Source: Prochlorococcus sp. AG-347-K17 (GTDB lineage: Bacteria; Cyanobacteriota; Cyanobacteriia; PCC-6307; Cyanobiaceae). From it: a stretch of 64,000 nt of DNA. The stretch spans positions 1 to 64,000 of the forward strand of contig QCCE01000005.1 of the NCBI GenBank assembly GCA_003281385.1. The letters run 5' to 3'. Shown piece after piece: positions 37,721 through 48,339 of this stretch; position 1 is the first letter of the stretch, and every line of letters begins with the position of its first letter. A program made the translations under genes and the position numbers. The notes beneath the pieces are model-generated. The model worked only from the letters and a program-made list of their open reading frames with translations. It was not told where the DNA came from and did not search any database.

Positions 37721-40030
37721 ATGTCCGAGGCAGCTGCAAATTCAAAAGAAAAAAACGAAATTGAAGTTTCCAAAACTATTTTGCCTGAAAATAAAAAATA
37801 TGAAAGTTTATCTTTGAATTATCAAATAAAAATTCCCGATTGGCTTCTTCAAGATATTCATAATTTTGAAAAATCAAATAAAGAAAATGATGAGAATCAA
37901 AACCTTATAGTAAGGGCTTTTAAACTTGCTTATAAAGCTCATGATGGACAATTCCGCGCGAGTGGCGAGCCATACATTATTCACCCAGTTGCTGTTGCAA
38001 ATCTCCTCAAAGAAATAGGTGCTAGTTCATCTGTTATTGCTGCAGGCCTTTTACATGATGTTGTTGAAGACACTGGCATTGATTTATCCGAAATAGAAAC
38101 AAATTTTGGATTAGAAGTAAAAATACTTGTAGAAGGAGTAACAAAATTAGGAGGCATTCACTTTAACAACAGGACTGAAGCACAAGCTGAAAATCTTAGG
38201 AAAATGTTTTTGGCTATGGCAAGCGATATCAGAGTTGTCTTGGTAAAACTTGCAGATCGACTTCATAATATGAGAACAATAGAATGGCTAAATGATGAGA
38301 AAAAACTAAGAATAGCGAGAGAAACAAGAGAGATTTATGCACCATTAGCTAATCGACTTGGAATAAACAGATTTAAATGGGAATTAGAAGATTTAGCTTT
38401 TAAATTCCTAGAGCCTAAAGAATACCAAGATCTTAAAGATCAAATCGCTGTTAAAAGAAGTGATAGAGAAAAAAGATTAAAAGTAACTTTAAATTTTATG
38501 AAAGAAAACTTAGTTTCAGCAGGTTTGAAAAATTTTGAAATAACAGGAAGGCCAAAACATCTATATGGCATCTGGAGCAAAATGGAAAGGCAGCAAAAAC
38601 ATTTTCACGAGATTTATGATGTTGCTGCACTAAGAATTATCGTGGAGAATTCAGATAGTTGTTATAGAGCCTTAGCAGTTGTTCATGATACTTTCAAACC
38701 AATTCCAGGTAGATTTAAAGACTATATAGGATTACCAAAGCCCAATGGATACCAGTCCTTACATACTTCTGTAATTGGAAGACATCGACCTATTGAAGTT
38801 CAAATTAGAACTACTTCCATGCATCAAATTGCTGAATATGGTATAGCCGCTCATTGGCAATACAAAGAGGGTGGTTCTCCTGCTAAAAGTAATGCCGAGA
38901 GATTTAATTGGCTAAGACAATTAGTAGAATGGCAACAAGAAGGTAATGAAGGAGATCATAATGATTATTTAGCTTCAATTAAAGAAGATTTATTTGATGA
39001 AGAAGTATTTGTGATCACTCCAAAAGGAGATGTTGTTGGTTTAAGGAAAGGATCTACTGCGATAGATTTCGCCTACAGAATTCATTCTGAAGTTGGAAAT
39101 CACTGTAATGGAATAAGAATTAATGAAAAGCTTTCTCCATTATCTACAGCACTTCAAAATGGAGACTTCATAGAAATTTTGACAAGTAATAATGCTACTC
39201 CAAGCTTGGATTGGCTGAACTTTGTAGTTACACCCACTGCTAAAAATAGAATCCGCCAATGGTATAAGAAAAGCCATCGTGATGAAACGATAAAAAGAGG
39301 TAGAGATTTACTTGAAAAAGAAGTAGGTCGAAACGGCTTTGAAGCATTACTTTCTAGTGACGCCATGAAAAAAGTTGCAAATCGATGCAATTTAAAAACT
39401 ACTGAAGACCTTCTGGCATCTCTTGGTTTTGGTGGTTTAACTTTGCATCAAGTATTAAATAGACTAAGAGAAGAAATTAAATTACAGACAGAAGATGTAA
39501 AAAATGATTCTGACTCTGAAATAGCAAAATCTCTTAAAAGTAATAGTAATTTATCCACTAATAAATCTAATACGGCAGCTAAATCACCAATTTCCGGGAT
39601 AGAAGGTCTTGATTACAGAATAGGTAAATGCTGTACCCCACTTCCAGGCGAGGATATTATCGGAACTGTATCGCTAGGTAACCATGGGATAACTATACAT
39701 AGGGAAGACTGTGAAAATGTAATACCAATTCCAATAGAAAGAAGATTACCTGTTGGTTGGAATCAAGATAATAAAACTGGCGATAATAAGTTTCCAATTC
39801 AGCTAAGAATAGAAGTAATTGATAGAGTCGGAGTTCTTAAAGATATTCTTATGCGGTTATCTGACAAAGGTATAAACGTTAGCGATGCCAATGTTAAAAC
39901 TGCTTATGGTAAACCAGCTATTATAAATCTTTGTGTAGGTCTTGAAAGTTATAATCAACTTCACAAAACAATTGAGCAAATTAAATCAATGGCAGATGTT
40001 TTAGATATTGCCAGAGTTGGACAAAGTTAA
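37721..40030 (+). CDS. spoT: Bifunctional (p)ppGpp synthetase/hydrolase (RelA/SpoT family)
   Basis: Makes and breaks the stringent-response alarmone. The 769-residue protein is the long Rsh type. The HD hydrolase domain has H74, H88 and HD 112-113 in LLHDVVEDTG. The synthetase domain has YDVAALRI and KDYIGLPKPNGYQSLHT. A TGS domain begins near 427, and a C-terminal ACT domain begins near 690 (LRIEVIDRVGVLKDIL). Both halves keep key residues, so it probably has both activities. It appears to be the only such gene in this window and is transcribed alone. Confidence 0.95.
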   Translation: MSEAAANSKEKNEIEVSKTILPENKKYESLSLNYQIKIPDWLLQDIHNFEKSNKENDENQNLIVRAFKLAYKAHDGQFRASGEPYIIHPVAVANLLKEIGASSSVIAAGLLHDVVEDTGIDLSEIETNFGLEVKILVEGVTKLGGIHFNNRTEAQAENLRKMFLAMASDIRVVLVKLADRLHNMRTIEWLNDEKKLRIARETREIYAPLANRLGINRFKWELEDLAFKFLEPKEYQDLKDQIAVKRSDREKRLKVTLNFMKENLVSAGLKNFEITGRPKHLYGIWSKMERQQKHFHEIYDVAALRIIVENSDSCYRALAVVHDTFKPIPGRFKDYIGLPKPNGYQSLHTSVIGRHRPIEVQIRTTSMHQIAEYGIAAHWQYKEGGSPAKSNAERFNWLRQLVEWQQEGNEGDHNDYLASIKEDLFDEEVFVITPKGDVVGLRKGSTAIDFAYRIHSEVGNHCNGIRINEKLSPLSTALQNGDFIEILTSNNATPSLDWLNFVVTPTAKNRIRQWYKKSHRDETIKRGRDLLEKEVGRNGFEALLSSDAMKKVANRCNLKTTEDLLASLGFGGLTLHQVLNRLREEIKLQTEDVKNDSDSEIAKSLKSNSNLSTNKSNTAAKSPISGIEGLDYRIGKCCTPLPGEDIIGTVSLGNHGITIHREDCENVIPIPIERRLPVGWNQDNKTGDNKFPIQLRIEVIDRVGVLKDILMRLSDKGINVSDANVKTAYGKPAIINLCVGLESYNQLHKTIEQIKSMADVLDIARVGQS

Positions 40031-40048
40031 TTTTAAAATCAGATCTAT

Positions 40049-40492
40049 CTATCTTTTACTTTTTATCTTGTAGATAAAGAAAACAATACTGCCGCAAATC
40101 AAAGCTAATAAAATACCTACACAAGATGAACCTAAGAGTAATTTTAAGGAAAAAATTCTACCTTGTTTCCATAAGTCATCAATAACTAAACTTTCTTCAA
40201 GAATTTTATTAGAAGAATTATAAAAAAAAATCGAACCAACTTTATAGTTAAAATAATAAAGCGGAATATAAGTAAAAGGGTTGCTTATCCAGGTACCAAT
40301 TGCAGCTAGAACAATATTTCCCTTGGCTATTTTTGCAAAAAATACCCCTATTAAAGTCTGAAATCCAAAAAAAGGAAAGCAGCCACTAAATACCCCTATA
40401 GCTAAACCTTTAGCATTAAAGAAAGGACTTCCATCCTGATTCCTAAATAATGATAGAATTTTCTTATAGTTAAAATCTCTTTTAAATCTCAT
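40049..40492 (-). CDS. DUF2062 membrane protein
   Basis: A 147-residue protein with two or three hydrophobic segments: about 28-52, 58-85 with the family-typical WISNPFTYIPLYYFNYKVG, and about 118-142. These features match the DUF2062 family, small membrane proteins of unknown function. It has a basic N-terminus and lies convergent to the RelA/SpoT gene. Nothing points to a specific role. Confidence 0.8.
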   Translation of the reverse strand: MRFKRDFNYKKILSLFRNQDGSPFFNAKGLAIGVFSGCFPFFGFQTLIGVFFAKIAKGNIVLAAIGTWISNPFTYIPLYYFNYKVGSIFFYNSSNKILEESLVIDDLWKQGRIFSLKLLLGSSCVGILLALICGSIVFFIYKIKSKR

Positions 40493-40553
40493 TCAGAAAG
40501 AAAATTTCAAAATTCTTGATAATTTTACTTAATTATCCATAACAAAGCGAGAG

Positions 40554-41936
40554 ATGGATTCGATAGTTACTACAGAAGATACGATAGCCGCAATTGCTTC
40601 AGCTATAAGTGTAGGGAAAGGAGGAGTTGCGATAATAAGAGTATCAGGGAAAGACTCAATAAATTCTTGCAAAAAGATTGTTCAAACTAAATCTAAATAT
40701 GCATGGGAATCACATAGAGTTTTTCATGGTTTTATTCAGGAAAATAAACAAAATAAATTTATAGATGAGGTTTTAATTTTAGTGATGAAATCACCAAATA
40801 GCTTCACAGGAGAGGATGTAGTTGAACTTCATTGCCATGGAGGAATTATCATAGTAAATAAAGTTCTAAAGAGATTATTATCTAGTAACTCTAGAGTTAG
40901 ACTTGCAAACCCAGGAGAATTTAGTCAAAGAGCTTTTCTTAATGGGAAAATAGACCTTACTCAAGCCGAGTCGATTAATCAATTAATTAATGCAAGCAAT
41001 ACAAGATCAGCAGAGTTAGCTTTTAGTGGAATTCAAGGAGAAATAAAGAAAATAATTAACGATATTAAAAATGACCTTATAAATCAACTTTGCGAAATAG
41101 AGGCGAGAGTTGATTTTGAAGAAGACTTCACAGATTTTGATTACACCAAATATCTAAAAAATATTAAAAAAGTAAAAGAAAAAATAGAATTACTAATAGA
41201 AAATGCAAAAAGAAATTCATATATTCATAATGGAATTTCCATTGCGCTTATAGGCAAAACAAATGTTGGTAAAAGTTCTTTACTAAATTTGCTTGCAAAA
41301 AAAGAGAAAGCAATCGTAACTAATATTCCTGGAACAACAAGAGATGTTATTGAAGTTAATTTAACTATCAATGATATTCCAATGAAAATAATTGATACTG
41401 CTGGCATAAGAGAAACTTATGAACAAATTGAAAGTATTGGAATTAAAAAAAGTTTTGGGAAAATTAAAGAGTCAGATTTTATAATTTATATTTATAGCCT
41501 TGAAGAAGGATTTAATGAAGAAGACAAAAAAATAATACAAGAAATTCCCAAAGAAAAATTAATTACTATATTGGGCAATAAAAAAGATTTAATTGATTGC
41601 AAAAATATTAATTCTAATGATTTAAAAAACACAATTTTTATGAGCATTAAGAATAATGATGGTGAAAGATTATTAATCGACACAATCATAAAAAAATGCG
41701 GATTAAAACAAGTAGAAAATATAAATATATTTTTAAACGAAAGACATCTAACAAATTTGTCTGCTTGTCTATCTAATTTAAATGATACTGATGAAATAAT
41801 TAAAAATAAATTGCCGTTTGATTTGTTATCAATAGAACTGAGAGATGGAATTCAAAACTTATCTAAAATAACTGGTCAAGAATTAACAGAGGAACTTCTA
41901 GATAATATTTTTTCTAAGTTTTGTATTGGTAAATAA
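40554..41936 (+). CDS. mnmE: tRNA modification GTPase MnmE
   Basis: With MnmG it modifies the wobble uridine of several tRNAs (5-carboxymethylaminomethyl) using methylene-THF. The 460-residue protein has the N-terminal folate-binding domain, a helical domain and an inserted G domain with G1 at 234-241 (GKTNVGKS), DTAG and NKKD. The C-terminal FCIGK carries the conserved cysteine C457. ATG at 40554. Divergent from the DUF2062 gene. Confidence 0.97.
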   Translation: MDSIVTTEDTIAAIASAISVGKGGVAIIRVSGKDSINSCKKIVQTKSKYAWESHRVFHGFIQENKQNKFIDEVLILVMKSPNSFTGEDVVELHCHGGIIIVNKVLKRLLSSNSRVRLANPGEFSQRAFLNGKIDLTQAESINQLINASNTRSAELAFSGIQGEIKKIINDIKNDLINQLCEIEARVDFEEDFTDFDYTKYLKNIKKVKEKIELLIENAKRNSYIHNGISIALIGKTNVGKSSLLNLLAKKEKAIVTNIPGTTRDVIEVNLTINDIPMKIIDTAGIRETYEQIESIGIKKSFGKIKESDFIIYIYSLEEGFNEEDKKIIQEIPKEKLITILGNKKDLIDCKNINSNDLKNTIFMSIKNNDGERLLIDTIIKKCGLKQVENINIFLNERHLTNLSACLSNLNDTDEIIKNKLPFDLLSIELRDGIQNLSKITGQELTEELLDNIFSKFCIGK

Positions 41937-41994
41937 ATTTGAGTTAAATTACATAGTGATATATAGTTATTTCTCTAACTTAAGTTAAATTTTC

Positions 41995-42013
41995 ATTAAT
42001 TAATTAATTAATT
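41995..42013. repeat. Short (ATTA)n tract upstream of nadC
   Basis: Four and a half copies of ATTA ending ten bases before the nadC GTG. It is probably just an AT-rich spacer; its length could vary between strains. Confidence 0.5.
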
Positions 42014-42022
42014 TTTAGTGTA

Positions 42023-42889
42023 GTGGATTTAAATACTCCAATAATAAGTAAGATCATTGATAATTGGATCGATGAAGATATAGGAAGGGGAGATCTTACA
42101 AGTCCTTCTATTACAGAAGAGAATGGTAACGCATATTGGATTGCAAATGAAGGTGGTATATTTTGTGGTGTCGAAATTATAAAAGAAATTTTTAAAAAAA
42201 TTGATTTAAAAATCACTTCAAAATTTAATATCTCTGATGGAGATATTTTTGTTAAAGATCAAAAACTCCTAGAAATATATGGACCTTCAAAAAGTTTGCT
42301 AGCTAGTGAAAGAATAGGCTTAAATATAGCAATGCATTTATCCGGCATATCAACATATACTAAGAATCTTGTAAATAAGTTAGAAGGTACAAATATCAAA
42401 TTAGCAGATACTAGGAAAACAACTCCTGGCTTAAGAATATTTGAAAAATATGCATTCAAATGCGGCGGTGGAGTGAATCATAGAATGGGGTTATACGATG
42501 CAGCTATGATAAAAGAAAATCACATTGCATGGACAGATAATCTTATTAATGCAGTAAAAAAAATTCGTCTAAATGCACCTTTTACTACTCATATCATAAT
42601 TGAAGCGGAGAATATCGAACAGGCAAAAGAAGCAGTATTAGCAGGAGCAGATAGTGTCTTATTGGATGAACTTAGCCCTGAAATAATCAAAAAAAATGTT
42701 CAAGAATTAAGAGATTTATCAATAAATAGCTTAAAAAAAGAAGTCAATAAAAATTTGATTATAGAAGTTTCTGGAATTAACCCTAAAGAAATTAGTAAAT
42801 ATCTAATAAAAGGTATTGATTTGATTTCAACAAGTTCTTCAACTACCAAAAGTAATTGGATTGATTTAAGTATGCGTTATATTAATTAA
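42023..42889 (+). CDS. nadC: Nicotinate-nucleotide pyrophosphorylase (quinolinate phosphoribosyltransferase)
   Basis: Makes nicotinate mononucleotide from quinolinate and PRPP in de novo NAD synthesis. The 288-residue enzyme has EDIGRGDLTS near the N-terminus, DTRKTTPG (129-136), NHRMGLYDA (152-160) and the C-terminal EVSGIN and STSSST segments. GTG start at 42023. It lies 86 bases after mnmE. Confidence 0.96.
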   Translation: MDLNTPIISKIIDNWIDEDIGRGDLTSPSITEENGNAYWIANEGGIFCGVEIIKEIFKKIDLKITSKFNISDGDIFVKDQKLLEIYGPSKSLLASERIGLNIAMHLSGISTYTKNLVNKLEGTNIKLADTRKTTPGLRIFEKYAFKCGGGVNHRMGLYDAAMIKENHIAWTDNLINAVKKIRLNAPFTTHIIIEAENIEQAKEAVLAGADSVLLDELSPEIIKKNVQELRDLSINSLKKEVNKNLIIEVSGINPKEISKYLIKGIDLISTSSSTTKSNWIDLSMRYIN

Positions 42890-42916
42890 TTATATAGATA
42901 AATATTTGAATAATTA

Positions 42917-44731
42917 ATGCTTATCATTTTTAAAGAATTAACAAAACAATTTGAACAATCTCTTTTAGATAGTCTTGAAAAAAATGATAAAAAAGGAGAA
43001 TTTGAAAATCTTAGAAAAAATTTAGTTACACAATCATCAAAAGAAGAGTTTGGTGATTATCAATGTAATGTATGTCTAAGTTTATCTAAAATTTATAAAA
43101 AGAAACCAAGAGAGATCTCTGATGATTTTGTTAATCTTTTAAATAAAAATAAAAGCATATCAAAATTATGCAAGAGTCTAGAAATAGCAGGACCTGGATT
43201 TATAAATATAAAATTAAAAGATGAAGTTCTAATAAATGAAATCAAGTCAAATTTGCAATGCAATAGAGCTGGTATACCTCTAATTAGAAAAGATTTAGGT
43301 AGTGGTTTGTCTAATAAAGTTATTGTAGATTTTTCTAGTCCTAATATTGCTAAAGAAATGCATGTAGGGCATTTAAGATCGACAATAATAGGTGACTCAA
43401 TATCTAGAATTTTGGAGTTAAGAGGTTATGAAGTATTAAGACTCAATCATGTTGGTGATTGGGGAACACAATTTGGTATGCTTATTACTCAGCTCAAAGA
43501 TTTATATTCAAATGATCTAGAAAAAATAGGAAAGATCAAGATAAGTGATTTAGTTGCATTTTATAAAGAATCAAAAAAAAGATTTGATAGTGAATCTGAA
43601 TTCCAACAAAGATCTAGAGAGGAAGTAGTTAAGTTACAAAGTGGAGATATTAAATCGATTAAAGCTTGGAAATTATTATGTGATCAATCAAGGAAAGAAT
43701 TTGATGAAATCTATAAAAATTTAAAAATAAAAATAGAAGAAAGAGGTGAATCTTTTTATAATCCCTTCTTAAAAACAGTTATTAATGATTTGCATCTAAA
43801 AAAATTATTAGTAGAAGATCAAGGAGCAAAATGTGTATTTTTAGATGGGATGACTAATAAAGAAGGCAAACCTTTACCTCTAATTATTCAAAAAAAAGAT
43901 GGAGGTTTTAATTATGCCACCACAGATCTTGCTGCCATAAGATACAGATTCAATAAAGCTCCTAATGGCGATGATGCTTCAAGAATTATTTATGTAACTG
44001 ATCATGGACAATCAAATCATTTTGCTGGAGTTTTTCAAGTTGCAAAAAAAGCAAAATGGATCCCAGAAAATTGTCAAGTAGACCATGTCCCTTTTGGGTT
44101 AGTTCAAGGAATTGATGGCAAAAAACTAAAGACAAGAGAAGGTGAAACAATACGCCTAAAAGACTTATTAAACGAAGCAGTTAGAAGAGCAAAAGAAGAT
44201 TTATTGAAAAGAATAGAAGATGAAGATCGTTATGAAACCGAGGAGTTTATTGCAAATACTTCAAGAATTATTGGATTAGGAGCTGTTAAGTATGCAGATT
44301 TAAGTCAAAATAGGATTACTAATTATCAATTTAGTTTTGATAAAATGCTTTCCCTTAATGGAAATACTGCGCCTTATTTGTTATACACACTTGTAAGAAT
44401 TTTAGGAATTAAAAGAAAAAATGATTTTGTTTATGAATCTAAAGATTTTCAATACGTAAATTATGAACATAAATCTGAGTGGAAACTTATCAGAAAATTA
44501 CTTAAGTTCGATGAAGTCATAATTTCTATTGAAAAAGACTTAATGCCAAATAGATTATGCAATTATCTGTTCGAGCTATGTCAGACTTTTAATAGATTTT
44601 ATGATCAAGTTCCAATCCTCAAAGAAGAAAAAAATATAAAAATTTCTAGGCTTAATTTATGTGACCTAACTGCAAAAACACTAAAATTAAGCTTAGAGCT
44701 TTTAGGAATTGAAACTTTAGAAAGAATGTAA
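42917..44731 (+). CDS. argS: Arginyl-tRNA synthetase
   Basis: Class I aminoacyl-tRNA synthetase, 604 residues. The HIGH motif is HVGH (149-152). As in most ArgRS the KMSKS motif is not canonical (KKLKTREG). The N-terminal tRNA-recognition domain and the C-terminal helical anticodon-binding domain are both present. It overlaps hisC by one base (TAATG). Confidence 0.97.
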   Translation: MLIIFKELTKQFEQSLLDSLEKNDKKGEFENLRKNLVTQSSKEEFGDYQCNVCLSLSKIYKKKPREISDDFVNLLNKNKSISKLCKSLEIAGPGFINIKLKDEVLINEIKSNLQCNRAGIPLIRKDLGSGLSNKVIVDFSSPNIAKEMHVGHLRSTIIGDSISRILELRGYEVLRLNHVGDWGTQFGMLITQLKDLYSNDLEKIGKIKISDLVAFYKESKKRFDSESEFQQRSREEVVKLQSGDIKSIKAWKLLCDQSRKEFDEIYKNLKIKIEERGESFYNPFLKTVINDLHLKKLLVEDQGAKCVFLDGMTNKEGKPLPLIIQKKDGGFNYATTDLAAIRYRFNKAPNGDDASRIIYVTDHGQSNHFAGVFQVAKKAKWIPENCQVDHVPFGLVQGIDGKKLKTREGETIRLKDLLNEAVRRAKEDLLKRIEDEDRYETEEFIANTSRIIGLGAVKYADLSQNRITNYQFSFDKMLSLNGNTAPYLLYTLVRILGIKRKNDFVYESKDFQYVNYEHKSEWKLIRKLLKFDEVIISIEKDLMPNRLCNYLFELCQTFNRFYDQVPILKEEKNIKISRLNLCDLTAKTLKLSLELLGIETLERM

Positions 44732-45840
44732 TGAATGATTTTGATCCATTAAATAATCTTTTCCCAAAACCAAGAGAAGAAATAATAAATATGCAGTCTT
44801 ACTCTGCACCTTTAGAAAATAGAAGAAATTTGCTCCGCTTAGACTTTAATGAAAATACTTTAGGTCCAAGTCCTAAGGTTTTAGAGGCATTACAAGCGAT
44901 AAAATTAGATGAGATTTCAATTTATCCAGAATATAATTTTTTAAAAAAATTTTTATGTGATAAATATCTTGATTCAAGAAAATTTGGTAATGATGAAGTC
45001 GGAATTTTCAATGGAGCAGATGCAGCAATAAATGCAATTTTCAATTGCTTTGGAGAAAAAGATCAAATATTTCTAACCACAAATCCAACTTTTGGTTACT
45101 ATTCTCCTTGTGCAGAAATCCGAGGCATGAAAAAAATAAGTTGTTCTTACATTGGAGAAAATTTTCTATTCCCCATCGAAGAATTTAGGGAAAAAATAAT
45201 AAAGCATAATCCAAAGTTAATATTTATTTGCAATCCAAATAATCCAACAGGGACAGTTCTAAGCTCTCATGAAATAATTAATTTAGCCAATATCAATAAC
45301 AATTCATTAATAGTTGTTGATGAACTATATGAAAAATTTAATGGAGATAGTCTTCTTGAATCGATAGATTTTGAAACGAATAAAAATATAATAATAATCC
45401 AATCTCTTTCAAAAACTGCAGGTCTAGCTGGTTTAAGAATAGGTTTTACTTTTGGCAGTAAAAGTTTAATTCAGTACATTAATAAAGTTACAGGACCATA
45501 TGATGTAAACAGCTTTGCTATAACAGCTGCATTAGCAGCACTTAAAGACAAATCATATATTGATAATTATGTTTTAGAAGTAAAAAAGGCGAGAGAATGG
45601 ATTTTAAATAAATTTAAATCAACAAAAATCAGAACTCACTTTAGTGGAGGTAATTATTTCTTAATTTGGCCAAAAAAAGATCCTAAAATCCTAATACAAC
45701 AGATGAGAGAAAAAGGTATTCTTATTAGAAGTATGGAAAACAAAAAAGATATCGGTAATTCAATAAGGGTTAGTATTGGAACTAAAGAACAAATGATTTT
45801 TTTCTGGGACAATTACAAGATATTAGATTTAAATAATTAA
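44731..45840 (+). CDS. hisC: Histidinol-phosphate aminotransferase
   Basis: PLP enzyme transaminating imidazole-acetol phosphate in histidine synthesis. The 369-residue protein has LRLDFNENTLGPSP, the NPNNPTG loop and the PLP lysine K228 in QSLSKTAGLAGLRIG. The LDFNENTLGPSP start of the fold favours HisC over the CobC/CobD-like gene at 29868. It is translationally coupled to argS, and its end overlaps the convergent MBL-fold gene by four bases. Confidence 0.88.
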   Translation: MNDFDPLNNLFPKPREEIINMQSYSAPLENRRNLLRLDFNENTLGPSPKVLEALQAIKLDEISIYPEYNFLKKFLCDKYLDSRKFGNDEVGIFNGADAAINAIFNCFGEKDQIFLTTNPTFGYYSPCAEIRGMKKISCSYIGENFLFPIEEFREKIIKHNPKLIFICNPNNPTGTVLSSHEIINLANINNNSLIVVDELYEKFNGDSLLESIDFETNKNIIIIQSLSKTAGLAGLRIGFTFGSKSLIQYINKVTGPYDVNSFAITAALAALKDKSYIDNYVLEVKKAREWILNKFKSTKIRTHFSGGNYFLIWPKKDPKILIQQMREKGILIRSMENKKDIGNSIRVSIGTKEQMIFFWDNYKILDLNN

Positions 45841-46562
45841 TTACTGAAAATATAAATTGTATTTTGATCGATTCTTTTAGGTTTTATTTGAAAATCTTTT
45901 CCTACATATTTTACTTTAAAATCTTTCATATTTTCAATAAATAAATCAGAATTTGAGAAATCACATTCTTTATTAATTTTTTTACCGCGTTCAAAGTGAA
46001 CAGGAATAACTACTTTAGGGTTTAAGACTTTAACTATTTTTGAGGCTTCTTTACCATTGTAAGATTTTATTCCTCCTCCAATTGAAATAAACAATATATC
46101 TGGACTAGACAAAATAATTTGACTGTTTATATCAATATCACCAGCAGCTCCTCCCATATGAACAATCTTAAGATCATTCTGCTCCCAACTCCAAACAGTT
46201 GCCATCCCAAATCTTCTTCCATCTACTCTGTCATGTGGTACAGAAATTCCATTTAATAAAATATCCTCAAATTGATAGATTCCTGGCTCAACGAACATTA
46301 ATTGATCATTAGGGTTATATCCTTCATCTGGAAGCCTAGAACTAGCCAAAATAAAATCTACGTTGACTGCTTTTGGCTCCTTTAAATTACTTGCACAACC
46401 TATTGCTTTAAAGGGATTTATAAGAATAGATTTATCTGCACTAGTAATTAAAAAACTACTATGTCCCAAACTTTTTATTCCTAAATTCCTTGCCAATAAT
46501 GAGGTAGGTAAAAAAGAGCTAACTAATATCAAAAATAAAAAGTTTTTAATTTGAGAAATCAT
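45837..46562 (-). CDS. Exported metallo-beta-lactamase-fold protein lacking the metal motif
   Basis: A 241-residue protein with a cleavable-looking signal segment (residues 1-24, ending LLA) followed by an MBL/UlaG-like fold (SLGHSSFLITSADKSILINP). The HxHxDH metal-binding motif expected after the second strand is absent; the corresponding stretch is FILASSRLPDEG (70-81). Late fold elements remain (VHMGGAAGD and VVIPVHFE). It may be a non-catalytic relative or use a different ligand set. It is the last gene of the prfB to trpG minus-strand run. Export, probably to the periplasm, is inferred. Confidence 0.75.
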   Translation of the reverse strand: MISQIKNFLFLILVSSFLPTSLLARNLGIKSLGHSSFLITSADKSILINPFKAIGCASNLKEPKAVNVDFILASSRLPDEGYNPNDQLMFVEPGIYQFEDILLNGISVPHDRVDGRRFGMATVWSWEQNDLKIVHMGGAAGDIDINSQIILSSPDILFISIGGGIKSYNGKEASKIVKVLNPKVVIPVHFERGKKINKECDFSNSDLFIENMKDFKVKYVGKDFQIKPKRIDQNTIYIFSN

Positions 46563-46581
46563 AATATTAATTTTTTTTATT

Positions 46582-47178
46582 TTACTTTTGTTCAGCCATT
46601 TTTAGAAAATTACTAATTAATTTATGACCAAATTGCGTCAACACACTTTCAGGATGGAACTGTACCCCATGTAAATATTTATATTCTTTATGAGAGATAG
46701 CCATAATTGTTGAGTCTTCTAAAGTCGCAGTTATGTCGAAACAAGATGGTAAAGAACTTGAATCAACTATAAGACTATGGTATCTAGTAGCCACAAATGG
46801 AGTCTCGATATCTTTAAACAATCCTTTTTGATTATGAAATATTTTGGATGTCTTACCATGCATAAGTTCTTTCCCAACTATAACCTTACCTCCAAAAGCT
46901 TGGGCCAAAGCTTGATGACCTAAACAAACTCCCAAGGTCGGAATATTTTTAGATAATTTTTTTAGAATTGGCAGACAAATTCCAGATTGATCTGGATTGC
47001 CTGGACCTGGAGATAAGAGAATTCCACCAGGATTTAGTTTGATAATTTCTTCTAGAGTAATATCATCATTTCTTTTAACTATTAATTCTTTAGTTATTTC
47101 ATGCTCAACTGAAAGTTCTCCTAAATATTGAACAAGGTTATAAGTAAAACTATCGTAATTATCAATAACAAGAAACAT
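46582..47178 (-). CDS. trpG: Glutamine amidotransferase, anthranilate / aminodeoxychorismate synthase component II
   Basis: Class I glutaminase that supplies ammonia for anthranilate (tryptophan) or aminodeoxychorismate (folate) synthesis. The 198-residue protein has the nucleophile C85 in GVCLGHQA and the partners H175 and E177 in GVQFHPES. In cyanobacteria the same protein may serve both pathways, so trpG versus pabA cannot be resolved here. It lies 12 bases after dgkA on the same strand. Confidence 0.93.
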   Translation of the reverse strand: MFLVIDNYDSFTYNLVQYLGELSVEHEITKELIVKRNDDITLEEIIKLNPGGILLSPGPGNPDQSGICLPILKKLSKNIPTLGVCLGHQALAQAFGGKVIVGKELMHGKTSKIFHNQKGLFKDIETPFVATRYHSLIVDSSSLPSCFDITATLEDSTIMAISHKEYKYLHGVQFHPESVLTQFGHKLISNFLKMAEQK

Positions 47179-47190
47179 ATTTATATGGAT

Positions 47191-47601
47191 TTAAAATAAC
47201 AACTTTATTTTAGGCACAAAGATATATACAGCAATAATAACAGAATTAATGGAAGCTAATAATACTGCTCCTGCAGAAGTATCTTTTGAAATTTTAGCCA
47301 AAATACTAAATTCTTTTTTCACTAATAAATCAACGATTGATTCAATAGATGTATTCAATATTTCTAATATTAAAACAGACATTATTGTTGCAAACAAAAT
47401 AACATAATTACTTAGACTTATTTTGAGTAAAAAACCAATTATTAAACTTGTAACTGCAAAAATTAATTGAATTTTAAAATTTCTTGAAGTTTTTAATACA
47501 TAACTAATACCACTGAAAGCATATTTAAAACTTATAAATACATTACTAGAAGTTTTGTATGATTCTTTTCTATTTTCTAAATAGTTTATTTTTTTTCCCA
47601 T
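47191..47601 (-). CDS. dgkA: Diacylglycerol kinase, DgkA family
   Basis: Small integral membrane lipid kinase (136 residues) with three hydrophobic helices. The N-terminal YAFSGISYVLKTSRNFKIQ and the catalytic ILNTSIESIVDLL segment match the prokaryotic DgkA (undecaprenol/diacylglycerol kinase) family. It lies between ybeY and trpG with gaps of 6 and 12 bases. The substrate (diacylglycerol or undecaprenol) is uncertain. Confidence 0.92.
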   Translation of the reverse strand: MGKKINYLENRKESYKTSSNVFISFKYAFSGISYVLKTSRNFKIQLIFAVTSLIIGFLLKISLSNYVILFATIMSVLILEILNTSIESIVDLLVKKEFSILAKISKDTSAGAVLLASINSVIIAVYIFVPKIKLLF

Positions 47602-47607
47602 TGATTT

Positions 47608-48147
47608 TTAATCTAATCGAGTAATTAAATATTCTTGGAAATTTAACATATTTTCTAAATCATGCTCATTATTATGTTCCCATCCCAAAAGATGTAAAAA
47701 TCCATGACTAGCCAACCAGATCATCTCTCTATAGATTGAATTTTTATATACAAAAGACTGCTCAAGTGCCATCTCTAATGATATAAATATATCTCCCAAC
47801 TCTATATGATCTAAATTATTTAGAGATTCATCAGAAATAATTGGAAAAGATAGAACATCAGTTGGACCATTTTTTTGCATCCATTTCTTATTCAAAGAAG
47901 CAATTTCTTGATTAGATATTATCTGTAAGCCTAATGAAAAAGATTTTTTTTTAAAAATATAATTTGGTAATTCATAATCCTCTTTTTTTAATATTGTATT
48001 TATCCAAGATAAAAAAACTTTCTCCCAAAAAATAGATTCAAAAATAAGATGAGTTTTAGTATCTTTAAAATTATTTGAAAATTGAGAGAAATCATTACAT
48101 TGAAAAACCAAATCTAAATTTATCCCAGAAATAATTTTTTCTTTCAT
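47608..48147 (-). CDS. ybeY: rRNA maturation endonuclease YbeY
   Basis: Single-strand endoribonuclease needed for 16S rRNA 3'-end maturation and ribosome quality control. The zinc-binding motif is complete: H148, H152 and H158 in [17 protein letters not shown]. An upstream TDVLSFPI segment is also typical. At 179 residues it is in the usual size range. It sits in a minus-strand run between the DUF3285 gene and dgkA. Confidence 0.95.
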   Translation of the reverse strand: MKEKIISGINLDLVFQCNDFSQFSNNFKDTKTHLIFESIFWEKVFLSWINTILKKEDYELPNYIFKKKSFSLGLQIISNQEIASLNKKWMQKNGPTDVLSFPIISDESLNNLDHIELGDIFISLEMALEQSFVYKNSIYREMIWLASHGFLHLLGWEHNNEHDLENMLNFQEYLITRLD

Positions 48148-48153
48148 ACATTC

Positions 48154-48336
48154 TTACACTGGAATATTGGGCTTACCTATTGTGGCCACAAGTATTAATA
48201 TCCCAATTAAAACTAGAAAGGTTATTGAAAAATGAGAAATACTTTTTGAGCCTTTCCTTACCATATTTCTCATAGCAAGCTTTATAAAGCTTGGAGGAGA
48301 AACTTTTTTTTCTAAGATTTCGTTTTTATTTTCCAT
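48154..48336 (-). CDS. DUF3285 small membrane protein
   Basis: A 60-residue protein with a basic N-terminal half (SFIKLAMRNMVRKGSKSISHF) and one membrane helix (about 38-55). It matches the DUF3285 family, small single-helix proteins conserved in marine cyanobacteria and found next to prfB. It lies three bases after prfB and six before ybeY. No function is known to me. Confidence 0.8.
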   Translation of the reverse strand: MENKNEILEKKVSPPSFIKLAMRNMVRKGSKSISHFSITFLVLIGILILVATIGKPNIPV

Positions 48337-48339
48337 TAG

